Under the pieces are notes generated by a model that was not told the origin of the DNA, ran no database searches, and saw only the letters and a list, made by a program, of their open reading frames with translations. Shown here piece after piece: positions 1 to 8,424 of a DNA stretch of 64,000 nucleotides. The position numbers and the translations under genes are program-made. This DNA is from PVC group bacterium. Lineage in GTDB: Bacteria > Verrucomicrobiota > Kiritimatiellia > CAIKKV01 > CAITUY01. How positions within the stretch are numbered: position 1 is the stretch's first letter; each line of letters opens with the position of its first letter. The stretch lies in contig CAMBRF010000001.1 in assembly GCA_945870225.1 (NCBI GenBank), positions 186,001 through 250,000 of the forward strand, given 5' to 3'.

Positions 1-1
1 G

Positions 2-565
2 GAGTATGCTCCTGGTGTTGAGGCCGGAGTGAAAGTTGATCTGGTCGGTCCGGTCACCCTGCACGCAACCTCCGATAGCAAGGGAATCTTCACGTTCAAC
101 AACGTGCCAGCCGGGCACTATACGCTGGTGCTGCATGTCAATGGCGGCGAAGCGACCTACGAGCTTAATATTGCCGAAGGCAAGGCGGTGGTGTTGGTGC
201 ATGTCCGCGTGAATAAGAACGGTTCGGTTACGGTTTATTCTGATCAGGCTGACGTGGTCAATATCGCTGGTAACTGGGCCTTTCATAACACGACGCCGGG
301 GATTGTCGAACAGCAGTTGGTGATCAACCAGAACGGTGAATCCATTTCTGGAACCCTGGGCGGCAACCTCCATTTTTCGGGTTCAGTCAGTGGACATTCG
401 GTATCCATGAATTTCACTTATATTCCCTCAAATGTTCCTTCACCGTGGGTAATCAAGAGCGCCACCGGAACGATCAACGACGACGCTACTGCGATTAGCG
501 GCACGTGGACTGATTTGGACGGTAATGTCGGGAATTGGTCGGCAACCCGCCATGGGCTCGACTGA
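2..565 (+). CDS. Tandem lipoprotein paralogue, copy 1 (5' truncated by window edge)
   Basis: The first 27 bases read in frame into this gene (EYAPGVEAG), matching the same stretch of the two downstream paralogues. The true start and signal peptide therefore lie left of the window. What remains is about 187 residues. The first part is a carboxypeptidase-regulatory-like beta-sandwich (GIFTFNNVPAGHYTLVLHV is the hallmark stretch). The second is a beta-rich, lipocalin-like half with INQNGESISGTLGG, a TGTI turn and a GTW...NWSATR ending. Residues of the first half are practically identical to copies 2 and 3, whereas the second half differs. Function is unknown; by analogy with its full-length sisters it is probably an exported lipoprotein. 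A strong terminator follows directly. Confidence 0.8.
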   Translation, partial: EYAPGVEAGVKVDLVGPVTLHATSDSKGIFTFNNVPAGHYTLVLHVNGGEATYELNIAEGKAVVLVHVRVNKNGSVTVYSDQADVVNIAGNWAFHNTTPGIVEQQLVINQNGESISGTLGGNLHFSGSVSGHSVSMNFTYIPSNVPSPWVIKSATGTINDDATAISGTWTDLDGNVGNWSATRHGLD

Positions 566-579
566 GAAATAGCCACTTA

Positions 580-615
580 AAGCCGCCACCGGATTGCTCC
601 GGTGGCGGCTTTTTT
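580..615 (+). terminator. Rho-independent terminator after lipoprotein copy 1
   Basis: An 11-bp GC-rich stem (GCCGCCACCGG pairing with CCGGTGGCGGC) with a 6-nt loop is followed by a run of T. It starts 14 bases after the stop codon of copy 1. Confidence 0.9.
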
Positions 616-693
616 GTTGTGCATCGCGCATAGAATGTTTCAGTAATAGGTCTCTACAAATATATATTCCTGCATCACCGGGAAGATCTTATT

Positions 694-776
694 ACATCGA
701 TGTACAGGATAGACAGGATCGTTCGGAGTCCCATTATCTTTCCCAGTTTCATCCTGTATATCCTGTCCATCGATGT
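694..776. repeat. 26-bp inverted repeat of TCCTGT motifs
   Basis: The left arm (694-719) and right arm (751-776) are reverse complements at 24 of 26 positions and surround a 31-base spacer. Each arm ends in ACATCGATG and carries two TCCTGT units. It lies in the gap between lipoprotein copies 1 and 2 and encodes nothing recognisable. A partial relative of the motif (TTCATCCTGTCC) occurs at 30741-30752. It looks like a dispersed non-coding repeat or miniature element. Confidence 0.75.
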
Positions 777-866
777 TAAGCGAATTTCAGACAGCCCCCT
801 CATCCTCTCCACATTCCAGAAATTAATTTGTCCTGCTCGCATGGCTGGGCCAGCTGTCCTTGATTC

Positions 867-896
867 TTGACGTGATTATGATGCGCAAAGTATAAG
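867..896 (+). promoter_or_regulatory. Sigma-70-type promoter for lipoprotein copy 2
   Basis: A TTGACG -35 box (867-872) and TATAAG -10 box (891-896) are 18 bases apart and lie about 70 bases before the ATG of copy 2. Prediction only. Confidence 0.55.
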
Positions 897-969
897 AGGC
901 ATTAGGAAAAAGCCATGAGCGTTATGCTAGGGTGGCGATAACGGTGGCTTGATGCAAAGGAGGGGTGTT

Positions 970-1659
970 ATGGTTAAGAAACTCTCGCTGTTGGGTGTGC
1001 TGTGCATGGGTGTGATGCTATGCGGATGCGACGATGATAAGGATAGTTCTGGCGGCGGATCAGCCAGCGTCAGAGGTGAAGTAACCTATGTGAGCCCTGA
1101 ATTCGCGCCAGGTGTTGAAGCCGGCGTGAAAGTTGATCTGGTCGGTCCGGTTACCCTGCACGCAACCTCGGATAGCAAGGGAATCTTCACGTTCAATAAC
1201 GTGCCGGCCGGGCACTACACGCTGGTGTTGCATGTCAATGGCGGCGAAGCGACCTATGAACTGAATATCGCGGAAGGCAAGGCGGTGGTGTTGGTGCATG
1301 TCCGCGTGAATAAGAACGGTTCGGTTACGGTTTATTCCGATGAAGCTGATGTCAGAAATATTGCGGGAACATGGGCTTTCCGGAATATGACGCCGGGAGT
1401 GCCCGGGTTGGAGATGGTGATCAACCAGAACGGCGAAACCGTTTCGGGAACGCTGGGAAGCAGTCTTCACTTCACGGGGTCAGTCAGCGGAAGCACGGTT
1501 AGTCTCAGTTTTACATATACTCCTTCGCGTTTAACAATTAAGACCGCCACCGGAACGATCAATGATGATGCAACCGCGATCAGTGGGACTTGGACTGATG
1601 AGGATGGCAACGTGGGGAATTGGACGGCAACTCGTGATGGTCTCTCTGATCCCGAGTGA
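970..1659 (+). CDS. Tandem lipoprotein paralogue, copy 2
   Basis: A 229-residue exported protein. The start at 970 is preferred over an upstream in-frame ATG because AAAGGAGG lies at ideal spacing before it. The signal peptide (MVKKLSLLGVLCMGVMLCGC) ends in an SPase II lipobox whose Cys is followed by Asp residues. Residues about 35-115 form a carboxypeptidase-regulatory-like beta-sandwich, nearly identical to copies 1 and 3. Residues about 120-225 form a beta-rich lipocalin-like domain with INQNGETVSGTLGS and GTWTDEDGNVGNWTATR. It has its own predicted promoter and terminator, so it is probably transcribed alone. Function unknown; a surface or periplasmic ligand-binding or structural role is possible but not shown. 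Confidence 0.85.
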   Translation: MVKKLSLLGVLCMGVMLCGCDDDKDSSGGGSASVRGEVTYVSPEFAPGVEAGVKVDLVGPVTLHATSDSKGIFTFNNVPAGHYTLVLHVNGGEATYELNIAEGKAVVLVHVRVNKNGSVTVYSDEADVRNIAGTWAFRNMTPGVPGLEMVINQNGETVSGTLGSSLHFTGSVSGSTVSLSFTYTPSRLTIKTATGTINDDATAISGTWTDEDGNVGNWTATRDGLSDPE

Positions 1660-1675
1660 GTAATCGCCCCTTGCC

Positions 1676-1714
1676 AAAGCCGTCAGCGGCAATCTCCGAT
1701 GGCGGCTTTATTTT
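1676..1714 (+). terminator. Terminator after lipoprotein copy 2
   Basis: An imperfect stem (AAAGCCGTCAGCGG against CCGATGGCGGCTTT) with a 6-nt loop runs into TTATTTTA. The layout matches the terminators after copies 1 and 3, suggesting that the terminator was duplicated with the gene. Confidence 0.75.
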
Positions 1715-1755
1715 ATGGATGATGGGTGAGGTCTGCAAAAACGAAAGGTCTAAAA

Positions 1756-2436
1756 ATGGTTAAGAAACTTTCACTGTTGGGTGTGCTGTGCGTGGGTATG
1801 ATGCTGTGCGGATGTGATGATGATAAGGACAGTTCCGCAAGTGGATCGGCTAGCGTCAGAGGCGAGGTAACCTATGTGAGCCCGGAATTCGCGCCCGGTG
1901 TTGAAGCCGGCGTGAAGGTTGATCTGGTCGGGCCGGTCACCCTGCATGCGACCTCCGATAGCAAGGGAATCTTCACGTTCAATAACGTGCCAGCCGGACA
2001 CTACACTCTGGTGCTGCATGTCAATGGCGGTGAAGCGACCTATGAGCTTAATATTGCCGAAGGCAAGGCGGTTGTGTTGGTGCATGTCCGCGTGAATAAG
2101 AACGGTTCGGTCACCGTCTATTCCGATGAGGCGGATGCGACAAATATAGCCGGAAATTGGGACTTTATCCCCTCGGCGGTGGGAAAGGTGAGCCAGGATT
2201 TGATCATTAGGCAGGATGGGGAATCCATCTCGGGTTCATTGGGCAGCCATATTACCTTCACTGGGTCGGTCAACGGCAACTCGGTGTCGATGAATTTCTC
2301 CTACATTAAAGCTGGATGGGCTATCAAGTCCGCTACCGGTACGATTAAGGAGGGTGCTGAAGAGATGAGCGGGACCTGGACTGACGGCGGCGGTGGGTCT
2401 GGAACTTGGACGGCGACCCGCGGCAAGATTTATTGA
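1756..2436 (+). CDS. Tandem lipoprotein paralogue, copy 3
   Basis: A 226-residue lipoprotein that starts at the ATG beginning MVKKLSLLG, aligned with copy 2, with GAAAGG upstream. The lipobox is MMLCGC, followed by Asp residues. The regulatory-like beta-sandwich in the N-terminal half is identical in protein to the other copies. The C-terminal half is the most divergent of the three: RQDGESISGSLG replaces INQNGE, there is a shorter loop before the TGTI turn, and the tail is Gly-rich. No promoter as clear as that of copy 2 is visible in the short gap before it. Function unknown. Confidence 0.85.
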   Translation: MVKKLSLLGVLCVGMMLCGCDDDKDSSASGSASVRGEVTYVSPEFAPGVEAGVKVDLVGPVTLHATSDSKGIFTFNNVPAGHYTLVLHVNGGEATYELNIAEGKAVVLVHVRVNKNGSVTVYSDEADATNIAGNWDFIPSAVGKVSQDLIIRQDGESISGSLGSHITFTGSVNGNSVSMNFSYIKAGWAIKSATGTIKEGAEEMSGTWTDGGGGSGTWTATRGKIY

Positions 2437-2450
2437 TCCGGATTCAGATT

Positions 2451-2489
2451 AAAGCCGTTCCTCCGTTCCTGCGGGGGGCGGCTTTTTTG
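2451..2489 (+). terminator. Terminator after lipoprotein copy 3
   Basis: A stem AAAGCCG...CGGCTTT with inner CC/GG pairing is followed by TTTTTT. It lies between copy 3 and the convergent minus-strand gene, and its A-run would also give the reverse transcript a short U-run. Confidence 0.75.
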
Positions 2490-2502
2490 TTTGGCTAACC
2501 TG

Positions 2503-3261
2503 TCAGAAATGGCCGGTCAGACGAATACCGAGCATAACGCTGGAGTTGGGCGGCTCGTAGAATAACCCTGCACCCAGATCCGACTTGCCGACATTCCAGT
2601 ACTGGATGAACGGTTCGAAGTCCAGACGGCGGAAGCACAAGAAGTCCTTATCGCGACTGACGTTCAGGGACGCCTGGCATCCATAGCCACTGTCCTGATT
2701 CATGGTGATCCCGTCACTTCTATTCCAACCTTGAACGAACCAATCGTATTCGACTCGTGCGGTGACAGTACGTGTTTTGTTTGAAGCCAGTTCAACATCA
2801 ACCCCGATTGGCAGATAGAGGTACGTTTGTTCGCGCGTGTAACCCTGAAGGCCGGAAAACCCCGGAAGATCGTCTATCAACAAACGGCCGGCCACTCCGG
2901 TGTAAAGATGAAGGACTCTTCCTCTAATCAGGAGGGGGTGACCGATTTCTCCGCGTGCATCCATGATCCGGTTCGGGGTAGAACCGCTGAGGTCCAAGCC
3001 GGTCTCACTGTCGGATTGATAGGAGAGATTGCCCATGACATATGAAGCTTTCAAGCGCCAGTCGATATCGGCAGAAATGTCAGAACCATAGCTTGCGCAA
3101 AGACCTGCCAGCATTCCCTGCTCAGTCATCACACCCGGTTCGCGGTAGTTGAAGTATTCGACCTGTAACCCCGTTTTGAATTCAGGTTCAGCCCGGCAGA
3201 CCGATATTGCCGCCAGAAAAAAGAGAGCATTACCGAAGGACCATATCCTTTTTTGCATCAT
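2503..3261 (-). CDS. Secreted beta-barrel-like outer-membrane protein, unknown function
   Basis: A 252-residue protein. The frame stays open upstream through a tRNA gene, so that extension is rejected. The start is one of two adjacent ATG codons (3261 or 3258), preceded by GGAAAGG. The signal peptide is roughly MMQKRIWSFGNALFFLAAIS followed by VCRA|E. The mature part has alternating polar and aromatic strands, repeated Gly/Tyr turns, and a C-terminal strand ending in Phe (GIRLTGHF), typical of outer-membrane barrels. No family was recognised. It lies 30 bases after a tRNA on the same strand and may be read through from it. Confidence 0.65.
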   Translation of the reverse strand: MMQKRIWSFGNALFFLAAISVCRAEPEFKTGLQVEYFNYREPGVMTEQGMLAGLCASYGSDISADIDWRLKASYVMGNLSYQSDSETGLDLSGSTPNRIMDARGEIGHPLLIRGRVLHLYTGVAGRLLIDDLPGFSGLQGYTREQTYLYLPIGVDVELASNKTRTVTARVEYDWFVQGWNRSDGITMNQDSGYGCQASLNVSRDKDFLCFRRLDFEPFIQYWNVGKSDLGAGLFYEPPNSSVMLGIRLTGHF

Positions 3262-3291
3262 GAGGCCTTTCCAAATGCAGGGTCTTTGAAT

Positions 3292-3368
3292 TGGTGGGCC
3301 CGGCAGGGCTCGAACCTGCGACCAGAGGATTATGAGTCCCCTGCTCTGACCAACTGAGCTACGGGCCC
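3292..3368 (-). tRNA. tRNA with CAU anticodon (Met elongator or Ile2)
   Basis: The 77 bases fold into a full cloverleaf with an encoded CCA end. The 7-bp acceptor stem is GGGCCCG/CGGGCCC, the D arm has AGTTGGTCA, the anticodon loop is CTCATAA, and the T arm has TTCGAGC. The stem pairs are all canonical apart from one G-U. A CAU anticodon is read as methionine, or as isoleucine after lysidine modification. The C4-G69 and C5-G68 acceptor pairs resemble the elements TilS recognises in Escherichia coli tRNA-Ile2, but lineage differences leave this open. The first acceptor pair is G-C, so it is unlikely to be a typical initiator tRNA. Confidence 0.93.
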
Positions 3369-3444
3369 CCGTAAGAGCCGCCATTATGCCTCACGATTCG
3401 TCTGCCGCAAGAAGTTTATGTGCTTTGCTAGGGTTTCTAGGGTG

Positions 3445-3472
3445 TTGACATCCATAATGCCAGCGGTAAAAT
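3445..3472 (+). promoter_or_regulatory. Sigma-70-type promoter for the NfrA-like operon
   Basis: A perfect TTGACA -35 (3445-3450) and TAAAAT -10 (3467-3472) are 16 bases apart, about 60 bases before the start of the NfrA-like gene. It could drive the whole run down to rsfS, since no terminator is visible between those genes. Confidence 0.6.
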
Positions 3473-3529
3473 CGAGAGCAAATCAGCATATAGTGGCAAT
3501 CAAGCTTGGTCATCATGGGAAATAATGTC

Positions 3530-6500
3530 ATGAACTCAATAAGACAAATAACCGTGCTTCTGATTGTGTCCTTGGCCTGCGTGCAGGGTGTGTGTGCCGC
3601 TGTTGTGACGGACTGGCCTATACCCGAGTACCGTGTGCGTCCGGGGATGTGGCAGCGTCAGTATGCGCGGTACCATGCCGAACCCTTGATGAAGGAGGCT
3701 TTTCATCTGATCGACAACCGTGCGTATGACGCGGCGGAGCAGAACTTAAACAAGGCGCTGCGCATCGATCCATCCAACAATCACATCAAATTGATGATCA
3801 TCCGAACCAGTGACCAGACGGGTAACTATCAGCGCGGGGTTCATCTCTGTGATGAGCTTTTGAAAGACTATCCAGCCGTTTTGGACCTTTACTTTGACAA
3901 GGCTCAACTGGCGACGAAGATCGGACAGGACGAGGTGGCCGTTGCCGCCGTGGAAACCGTTCTGCAGAGGGCGCCGGAGAATTATGCGAGGCGGAGCGAA
4001 GGGTGGAGGGTGCTGGCGGAGGCGTACACTCGCCTGAATCAGTACGGGAAAGCACGGGACTATGCCAATCAATGGTGGAAAAGCGATCAGGATCCCCGCG
4101 CCGTAGTGGTCCTGGCGGAATGTTTGGCCCGCCAAGGCAAGGCGGAGGATGCCCTCAAGTTGCTGGACGGGATGCAGGGAAAGGGGAAGACGCCCGAGCA
4201 GGAAGGGGTCGTGCAGTTGAAGCGCGGTTACCTGCTAAGCAGTCTTAAACAGTTTGAAGCCGCAGACGAGGCGCTTCAGAAATCGGCCAGCCTGATCCCG
4301 GATCCCGACACACAGCTCGCCATTTCCAGGCAATTAGCCATGAACGCCTCCCAGGAGGGCCGGTATGAAGCCGCGGCAAAATATTTCAAGGCTTGCGTAG
4401 ATGTAAAGTTTGACGAGGCGCTGGCGCTGGCCTGCATCGAGAGCATGATGTCGGCGAAACAGTGGAAGGAAGTTTCGGTACAGATCCGTGCCTGGCTTGC
4501 CTCGGCAACGTGGTCTCTCCGCGGGCGGGAGTCAGCCCTGAAAAGCCTGATGTTCGCCAGCAAGAACCAGGGCGACGATATGGCGTATTTTGCAGCGGCC
4601 TCAGAAGTGGCGCGTTCGGGGGGGGTGCTGCAACTTCGGGAAGCGGGAATCGCTGCTGAGCGGTTGAAGAAGCATGATGATTCCTCAATGTTCTTCAAGA
4701 AGGCTCTTGCGGTGGAGTTTGACGAGGCAACGGCGCTGGGTTACCTCGATGCCTTAAACGGGGCAGGGAAATGGCAGACGATGGTGGAGGTGGCTTCAGA
4801 TACCCTGAAGCGGAAACTTTCGGACGGCGGACGCCAAAGTGCATTACGTCATTTGATGTATGGGGAGAAGAATAGGGGAAATAACGCAGGCTACAGTTCT
4901 GCGGCGCGTGAGTTGTTAAAGACGGGATCCCTGCCTTCTGATCTGCGCGAAGCGGCGTTGGCGGCCGGTCGGATGGGAGAGGCGGAGGAGTCCATTCGTC
5001 TTTATCGTGAGTCGTTGCAGAAAGAATTCTCTGAGAGTGCGATGATGGGGTACCTGGACGCTCTGGCGGCCGGGAATCAGTGGAAAACGGCAGCGGCTGT
5101 CGCGACTTCTTATCTGGACCGCCCCGCGCTGTCGCCTGCCGCCAGAAAGACCGTGGTGCGTACCTTGATGTTCAGCCAGAAAAACCTGGGAGACCGAGAG
5201 GGATATCTAGGAGCGGCGAGGCTATTGGTCAAACTGGAGGCTTCGCCTGACGTCTATTCTGAAGCGGCTTTGGCTGCCTGGCAGAACAACAAGCTGGATG
5301 AGGCCGCCGAATTCTATCAGGCGGGATTGGATAAAAAGGACGATCTGGATATGGCGTTGAATTACGCTTTTGTGTTGAAGCTGTTGGGGAAGACGGCTGA
5401 GCAGCAGCGGGTGCTGAAACACATCGTTGAGGGGCAGGGGGAGGGCGGGGAGGTCCGCCGGACCGCCCGCTATGAACTGGCGCAGATCTATCTTAAGGAA
5501 CGGAAGGTGAGCGACTATCTCGCCACGATGCAGGTTGTGGTCAAGGAGGACCCGGCGCCCTCTCGTTTACGGGAGTATGCCGGTCAACTGTATCTGTCCG
5601 GTGAATCCGCCGCGGCTCAGGAGATGTTCACGCGTAGCCTTAATGCGGAGACCGTTGACAAGCGAAAATTCGATCTTTGCGTGGCGATGGCCGATCTTCT
5701 GGTCGCTTTAGGTAAATATCCGGATGCGCGCCATTGGTTCACAGAGGCCTGCCGGTATGGTGTCCCGGATCAAGCCTGGACCCGTCGGATGGGGCGCGTG
5801 GAATATGAGATGGGGAGCTTTCAATCGGCGGCAGACCTGTTAAGCGGGATGCAGCCTCTGGATGACCTGTCGCAGCTTTATGCCGGGTTTGCTTTCTATA
5901 AGTTGGGCCTGCCGGGTTTGGCGTTATATCACCTGAACCAGGTGAATGACGCCGGCCGTCTCAGTACGGCGGAGCAATATACATTCTACGCCAATCGGGC
6001 CTATCTTAACTTCGATCAGGATCAGTTCGAGACCGCGCTGGCGGATGCCGATCGTGCCTTGGCCCTCCATCGCACCCCCGATTTGGAAGTCGCGCGATTC
6101 CGGATCCTGCTGGGGTTGTCCGCTTATGACACCGTGCTGCGCGAGGGGGAGAAGCTTTCCCAGAGTGTCACCAATCGTGTTCCCTTGCGAGCTGACCTTC
6201 TTGACCTGATCGGGCGTGCCTATCTGGAGAATGGTGACACCGAGGCGGCAATAGCGGCTTTTACCGAGGCGATTGAAATCGCACCTGATCGGGCTGATTT
6301 GCGTTATCTCCGGGGCATGGCGTACCGTCGGGCCGGGCATCCCAAGGAGGCGGCCGAAGAGTTGCAGGCCTATGCCGACCTTATTCCGGCGCCCGCCGCC
6401 ACGTTCTGGGGGGATGTCGGGGTTACCGCCGGTCTCAACAAGGACTACCGGAAAGGGGTGCCTGCACTTTCAAAAGCAGTCGGATTTTACCCCTATGAAA

Positions 6501-7429
6501 TCGATTCGATTGAGGAGATGGGGTATCAGCAGATGAAGAGCGGAGATCGTGTTGCGGCCCGTGATTCATTCCGGCGCGCGATCGATATTTATGGAGAGGT
6601 GATCCCGCAACTTGAGAACGAGTCAAAAGCTTACCGGGAAGACCGGTTGGCTATGAAGAAAGAACAGAGCAAGCTGGATAAGTCTGTCGGTTTACAGGCG
6701 TATTTGAGCAAGACGGATTACAACCTGTCCTCCAATGAGGCGCTCATCTCCATCGATGGCGCGCTGCCGTCCCAGTATGGCGCTGAGCTTAACTGGCGGC
6801 CGCCATGGATCGGCTTCAGGGATGAACATATATTTGAGGTGTTTGGCCGCTGGATGGGAAATTTTGAGCCAAATTCCTGGAATATGAATACTGAGTCATG
6901 GCAGGGGGGCGCGGGCGCGCGCTATAAGCCGTTTGCCGCCCTCAATTTCAACACGTCGTTTGAACGCTTATTTAAGATTGGCGATGAGGCCGAAGATAAT
7001 TGGCTGTGGCGTAATATGATGTCGATGGAACGCGGGACAAGCCCTGTCCCCGAATCGTCCTGGTGGATGACCGAGTCGGTCTATGGTGAAGTGAGTTATT
7101 ATCTCGAGGACCCCGAGCGCTGGATCTACTATCTGGATGGAAAAATCGGGCCAAGCTTTCCGTTCGGACCCCGGGGCGTGCTGACGGTTCCGCAGATTAT
7201 CGGGGCCACACGTTACCAATCCGATGACCCGACGGGAATAGGGACCTATTCGCTTGTGGGTATTGGTATGAAGGCGCGCATGCTGGAAGGTGAGAAACGA
7301 TATTCGGTTGAGAGATGGTATCTGGATGCCTTCCTGCATTACACATGGGGATGGTTCCGGGATACCCCTGATGGGTTTGAAAAACGATCCTTTGACGGCG
7401 TCGTATTTGGTGTAAACTTTGTGAAATAA
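3530..7429 (+). CDS. NfrA-like TPR protein with C-terminal outer-membrane domain
   Basis: About 1300 residues. ATG 3530 gives a clean signal peptide (MNSIRQITVLLIVSLACVQG); ATG 3515 and TTG 3506 are alternatives. Residues about 50-1040 are a long array of TPR-type helical repeats (e.g. AYDAAEQNLNKALRIDPSNN). The last 240 residues match the C-terminal domain of phage N4 adsorption protein A (NfrA): an aromatic-rich barrel-like region with GAGARYKPFAALNFNTSFER and a DNWLWRN stretch. In E. coli NfrA is an outer-membrane partner of the glycosyltransferase NfrB in glycan secretion. An outer-membrane glycan pore with a periplasmic TPR scaffold is the best inference. No NfrB-type synthase is in the window; a DUF4434 glycosidase-like protein follows 8 bases later. 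Confidence 0.8.
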   Translation: MNSIRQITVLLIVSLACVQGVCAAVVTDWPIPEYRVRPGMWQRQYARYHAEPLMKEAFHLIDNRAYDAAEQNLNKALRIDPSNNHIKLMIIRTSDQTGNYQRGVHLCDELLKDYPAVLDLYFDKAQLATKIGQDEVAVAAVETVLQRAPENYARRSEGWRVLAEAYTRLNQYGKARDYANQWWKSDQDPRAVVVLAECLARQGKAEDALKLLDGMQGKGKTPEQEGVVQLKRGYLLSSLKQFEAADEALQKSASLIPDPDTQLAISRQLAMNASQEGRYEAAAKYFKACVDVKFDEALALACIESMMSAKQWKEVSVQIRAWLASATWSLRGRESALKSLMFASKNQGDDMAYFAAASEVARSGGVLQLREAGIAAERLKKHDDSSMFFKKALAVEFDEATALGYLDALNGAGKWQTMVEVASDTLKRKLSDGGRQSALRHLMYGEKNRGNNAGYSSAARELLKTGSLPSDLREAALAAGRMGEAEESIRLYRESLQKEFSESAMMGYLDALAAGNQWKTAAAVATSYLDRPALSPAARKTVVRTLMFSQKNLGDREGYLGAARLLVKLEASPDVYSEAALAAWQNNKLDEAAEFYQAGLDKKDDLDMALNYAFVLKLLGKTAEQQRVLKHIVEGQGEGGEVRRTARYELAQIYLKERKVSDYLATMQVVVKEDPAPSRLREYAGQLYLSGESAAAQEMFTRSLNAETVDKRKFDLCVAMADLLVALGKYPDARHWFTEACRYGVPDQAWTRRMGRVEYEMGSFQSAADLLSGMQPLDDLSQLYAGFAFYKLGLPGLALYHLNQVNDAGRLSTAEQYTFYANRAYLNFDQDQFETALADADRALALHRTPDLEVARFRILLGLSAYDTVLREGEKLSQSVTNRVPLRADLLDLIGRAYLENGDTEAAIAAFTEAIEIAPDRADLRYLRGMAYRRAGHPKEAAEELQAYADLIPAPAATFWGDVGVTAGLNKDYRKGVPALSKAVGFYPYEIDSIEEMGYQQMKSGDRVAARDSFRRAIDIYGEVIPQLENESKAYREDRLAMKKEQSKLDKSVGLQAYLSKTDYNLSSNEALISIDGALPSQYGAELNWRPPWIGFRDEHIFEVFGRWMGNFEPNSWNMNTESWQGGAGARYKPFAALNFNTSFERLFKIGDEAEDNWLWRNMMSMERGTSPVPESSWWMTESVYGEVSYYLEDPERWIYYLDGKIGPSFPFGPRGVLTVPQIIGATRYQSDDPTGIGTYSLVGIGMKARMLEGEKRYSVERWYLDAFLHYTWGWFRDTPDGFEKRSFDGVVFGVNFVK

Positions 7430-7437
7430 GGAGCCTC

Positions 7438-8424
7438 ATGAGAACGTCTACACAGATCATGCAAGGTGTCGTGGTGTCGCTCATGCTTCAGGCGTGTCTA
7501 GCGTTTGGCGCCATGGCAGGCGGGGTGAGCGGGAGCTTTGTTCAATTGAACCGTGAGGTTGCCGGAAAGACGGTTGAGGCTTGGCGGAACGACCTCTCGC
7601 AGATGCGTCAGGCGGGGCTGCGAACGCTTATCGTCCAGTGGAGTGCTGAGGAGAAAACCTCATACTTCAACAATGATATGCCCTTTGACGAGAAGTTCGA
7701 TACGCTTGAACGGATTTTCGAGGCGATCGGGGAGGATCCGGTCGATGTCTATCTCGGGCTTGAGCATGATCCCAATTACTGGACACAGATAACGGCGCGG
7801 GAGCGGACGTTGAGGGATTATTTTCTCGTCCGAATCTCCCGCGATCTCAAACTTCAACAGGCGCTCCTTAAGGCGTTCGGGCAGCGTAAGAACTGGCGCG
7901 GGTATTACATTCCGGAGGAGATCGACGACAAGTCCTGGCGGTCGGCCCATCTTGGCCGTTTGATGGGCGACTTCCTTAAACGCCTGACATGGCAGCTTAA
8001 GAAGGCAGATCCGGACCGGGAAGTTTGTGTCAGCGCCTTTTTCCGCGGGCGGACGGCTCCGGATGTGTATGCGCGGAATATGGTCGAAATGACCCGTGAT
8101 ACCGGGATTGATCACGTCCTGGTCCAGGATGGGGCCGGTGAGGGGGATCCTCCGCTCAAGTATGTGCCGAAGTACTATCAGGCGCTTCAGGAAGGGTGGG
8201 GGAAGGGAACGCCGGACCTATGGTGCGTGCTGGAGGTGTTTCAGCGAGTTGATGATGGAAAGGCTTTCAAGGCTGTTCCCGCGCCGGCCACACGTTTGCA
8301 GGAACAATTGAAATACGGGCGTCTTTCTTTTACCAATTTGGTCCTGTTTACCTTTTTTGACTATGCCGATCCCGACCTCGGGAAGGCTGCCGAAGAAGCC
8401 TTCAAGGCATTTCAATCGCCATGA
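7438..8424 (+). CDS. DUF4434 glycoside-hydrolase-like secreted protein
   Basis: A 328-residue protein with an N-terminal signal peptide (cleavage probably after AFGAMAG). GSFVQLN at the mature start, WRNDLSQMRQAGLRTLIVQW, the GLEHDPNYW stretch, and GYYIPEEIDD are features of DUF4434, a TIM-barrel family related to glycoside hydrolases. The paired Glu residues in YIPEEID are candidate catalytic acids (inference). SD AAGGAG precedes the ATG, 8 bases after the NfrA-like stop, so the two are co-transcribed. Trimming or processing a glycan secreted by the NfrA-like pore is a reasonable but unproven role. The stop overlaps the thyX start (ATGA). Confidence 0.7.
   Translation: MRTSTQIMQGVVVSLMLQACLAFGAMAGGVSGSFVQLNREVAGKTVEAWRNDLSQMRQAGLRTLIVQWSAEEKTSYFNNDMPFDEKFDTLERIFEAIGEDPVDVYLGLEHDPNYWTQITARERTLRDYFLVRISRDLKLQQALLKAFGQRKNWRGYYIPEEIDDKSWRSAHLGRLMGDFLKRLTWQLKKADPDREVCVSAFFRGRTAPDVYARNMVEMTRDTGIDHVLVQDGAGEGDPPLKYVPKYYQALQEGWGKGTPDLWCVLEVFQRVDDGKAFKAVPAPATRLQEQLKYGRLSFTNLVLFTFFDYADPDLGKAAEEAFKAFQSP

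Noticed and set aside
3262-3384. Coding extension of the beta-barrel gene upstream on the minus strand
   Set aside because: It reads through the complete tRNA gene at 3292-3368; the ATG pair at 3258/3261 with GGAAAGG upstream is a better start.
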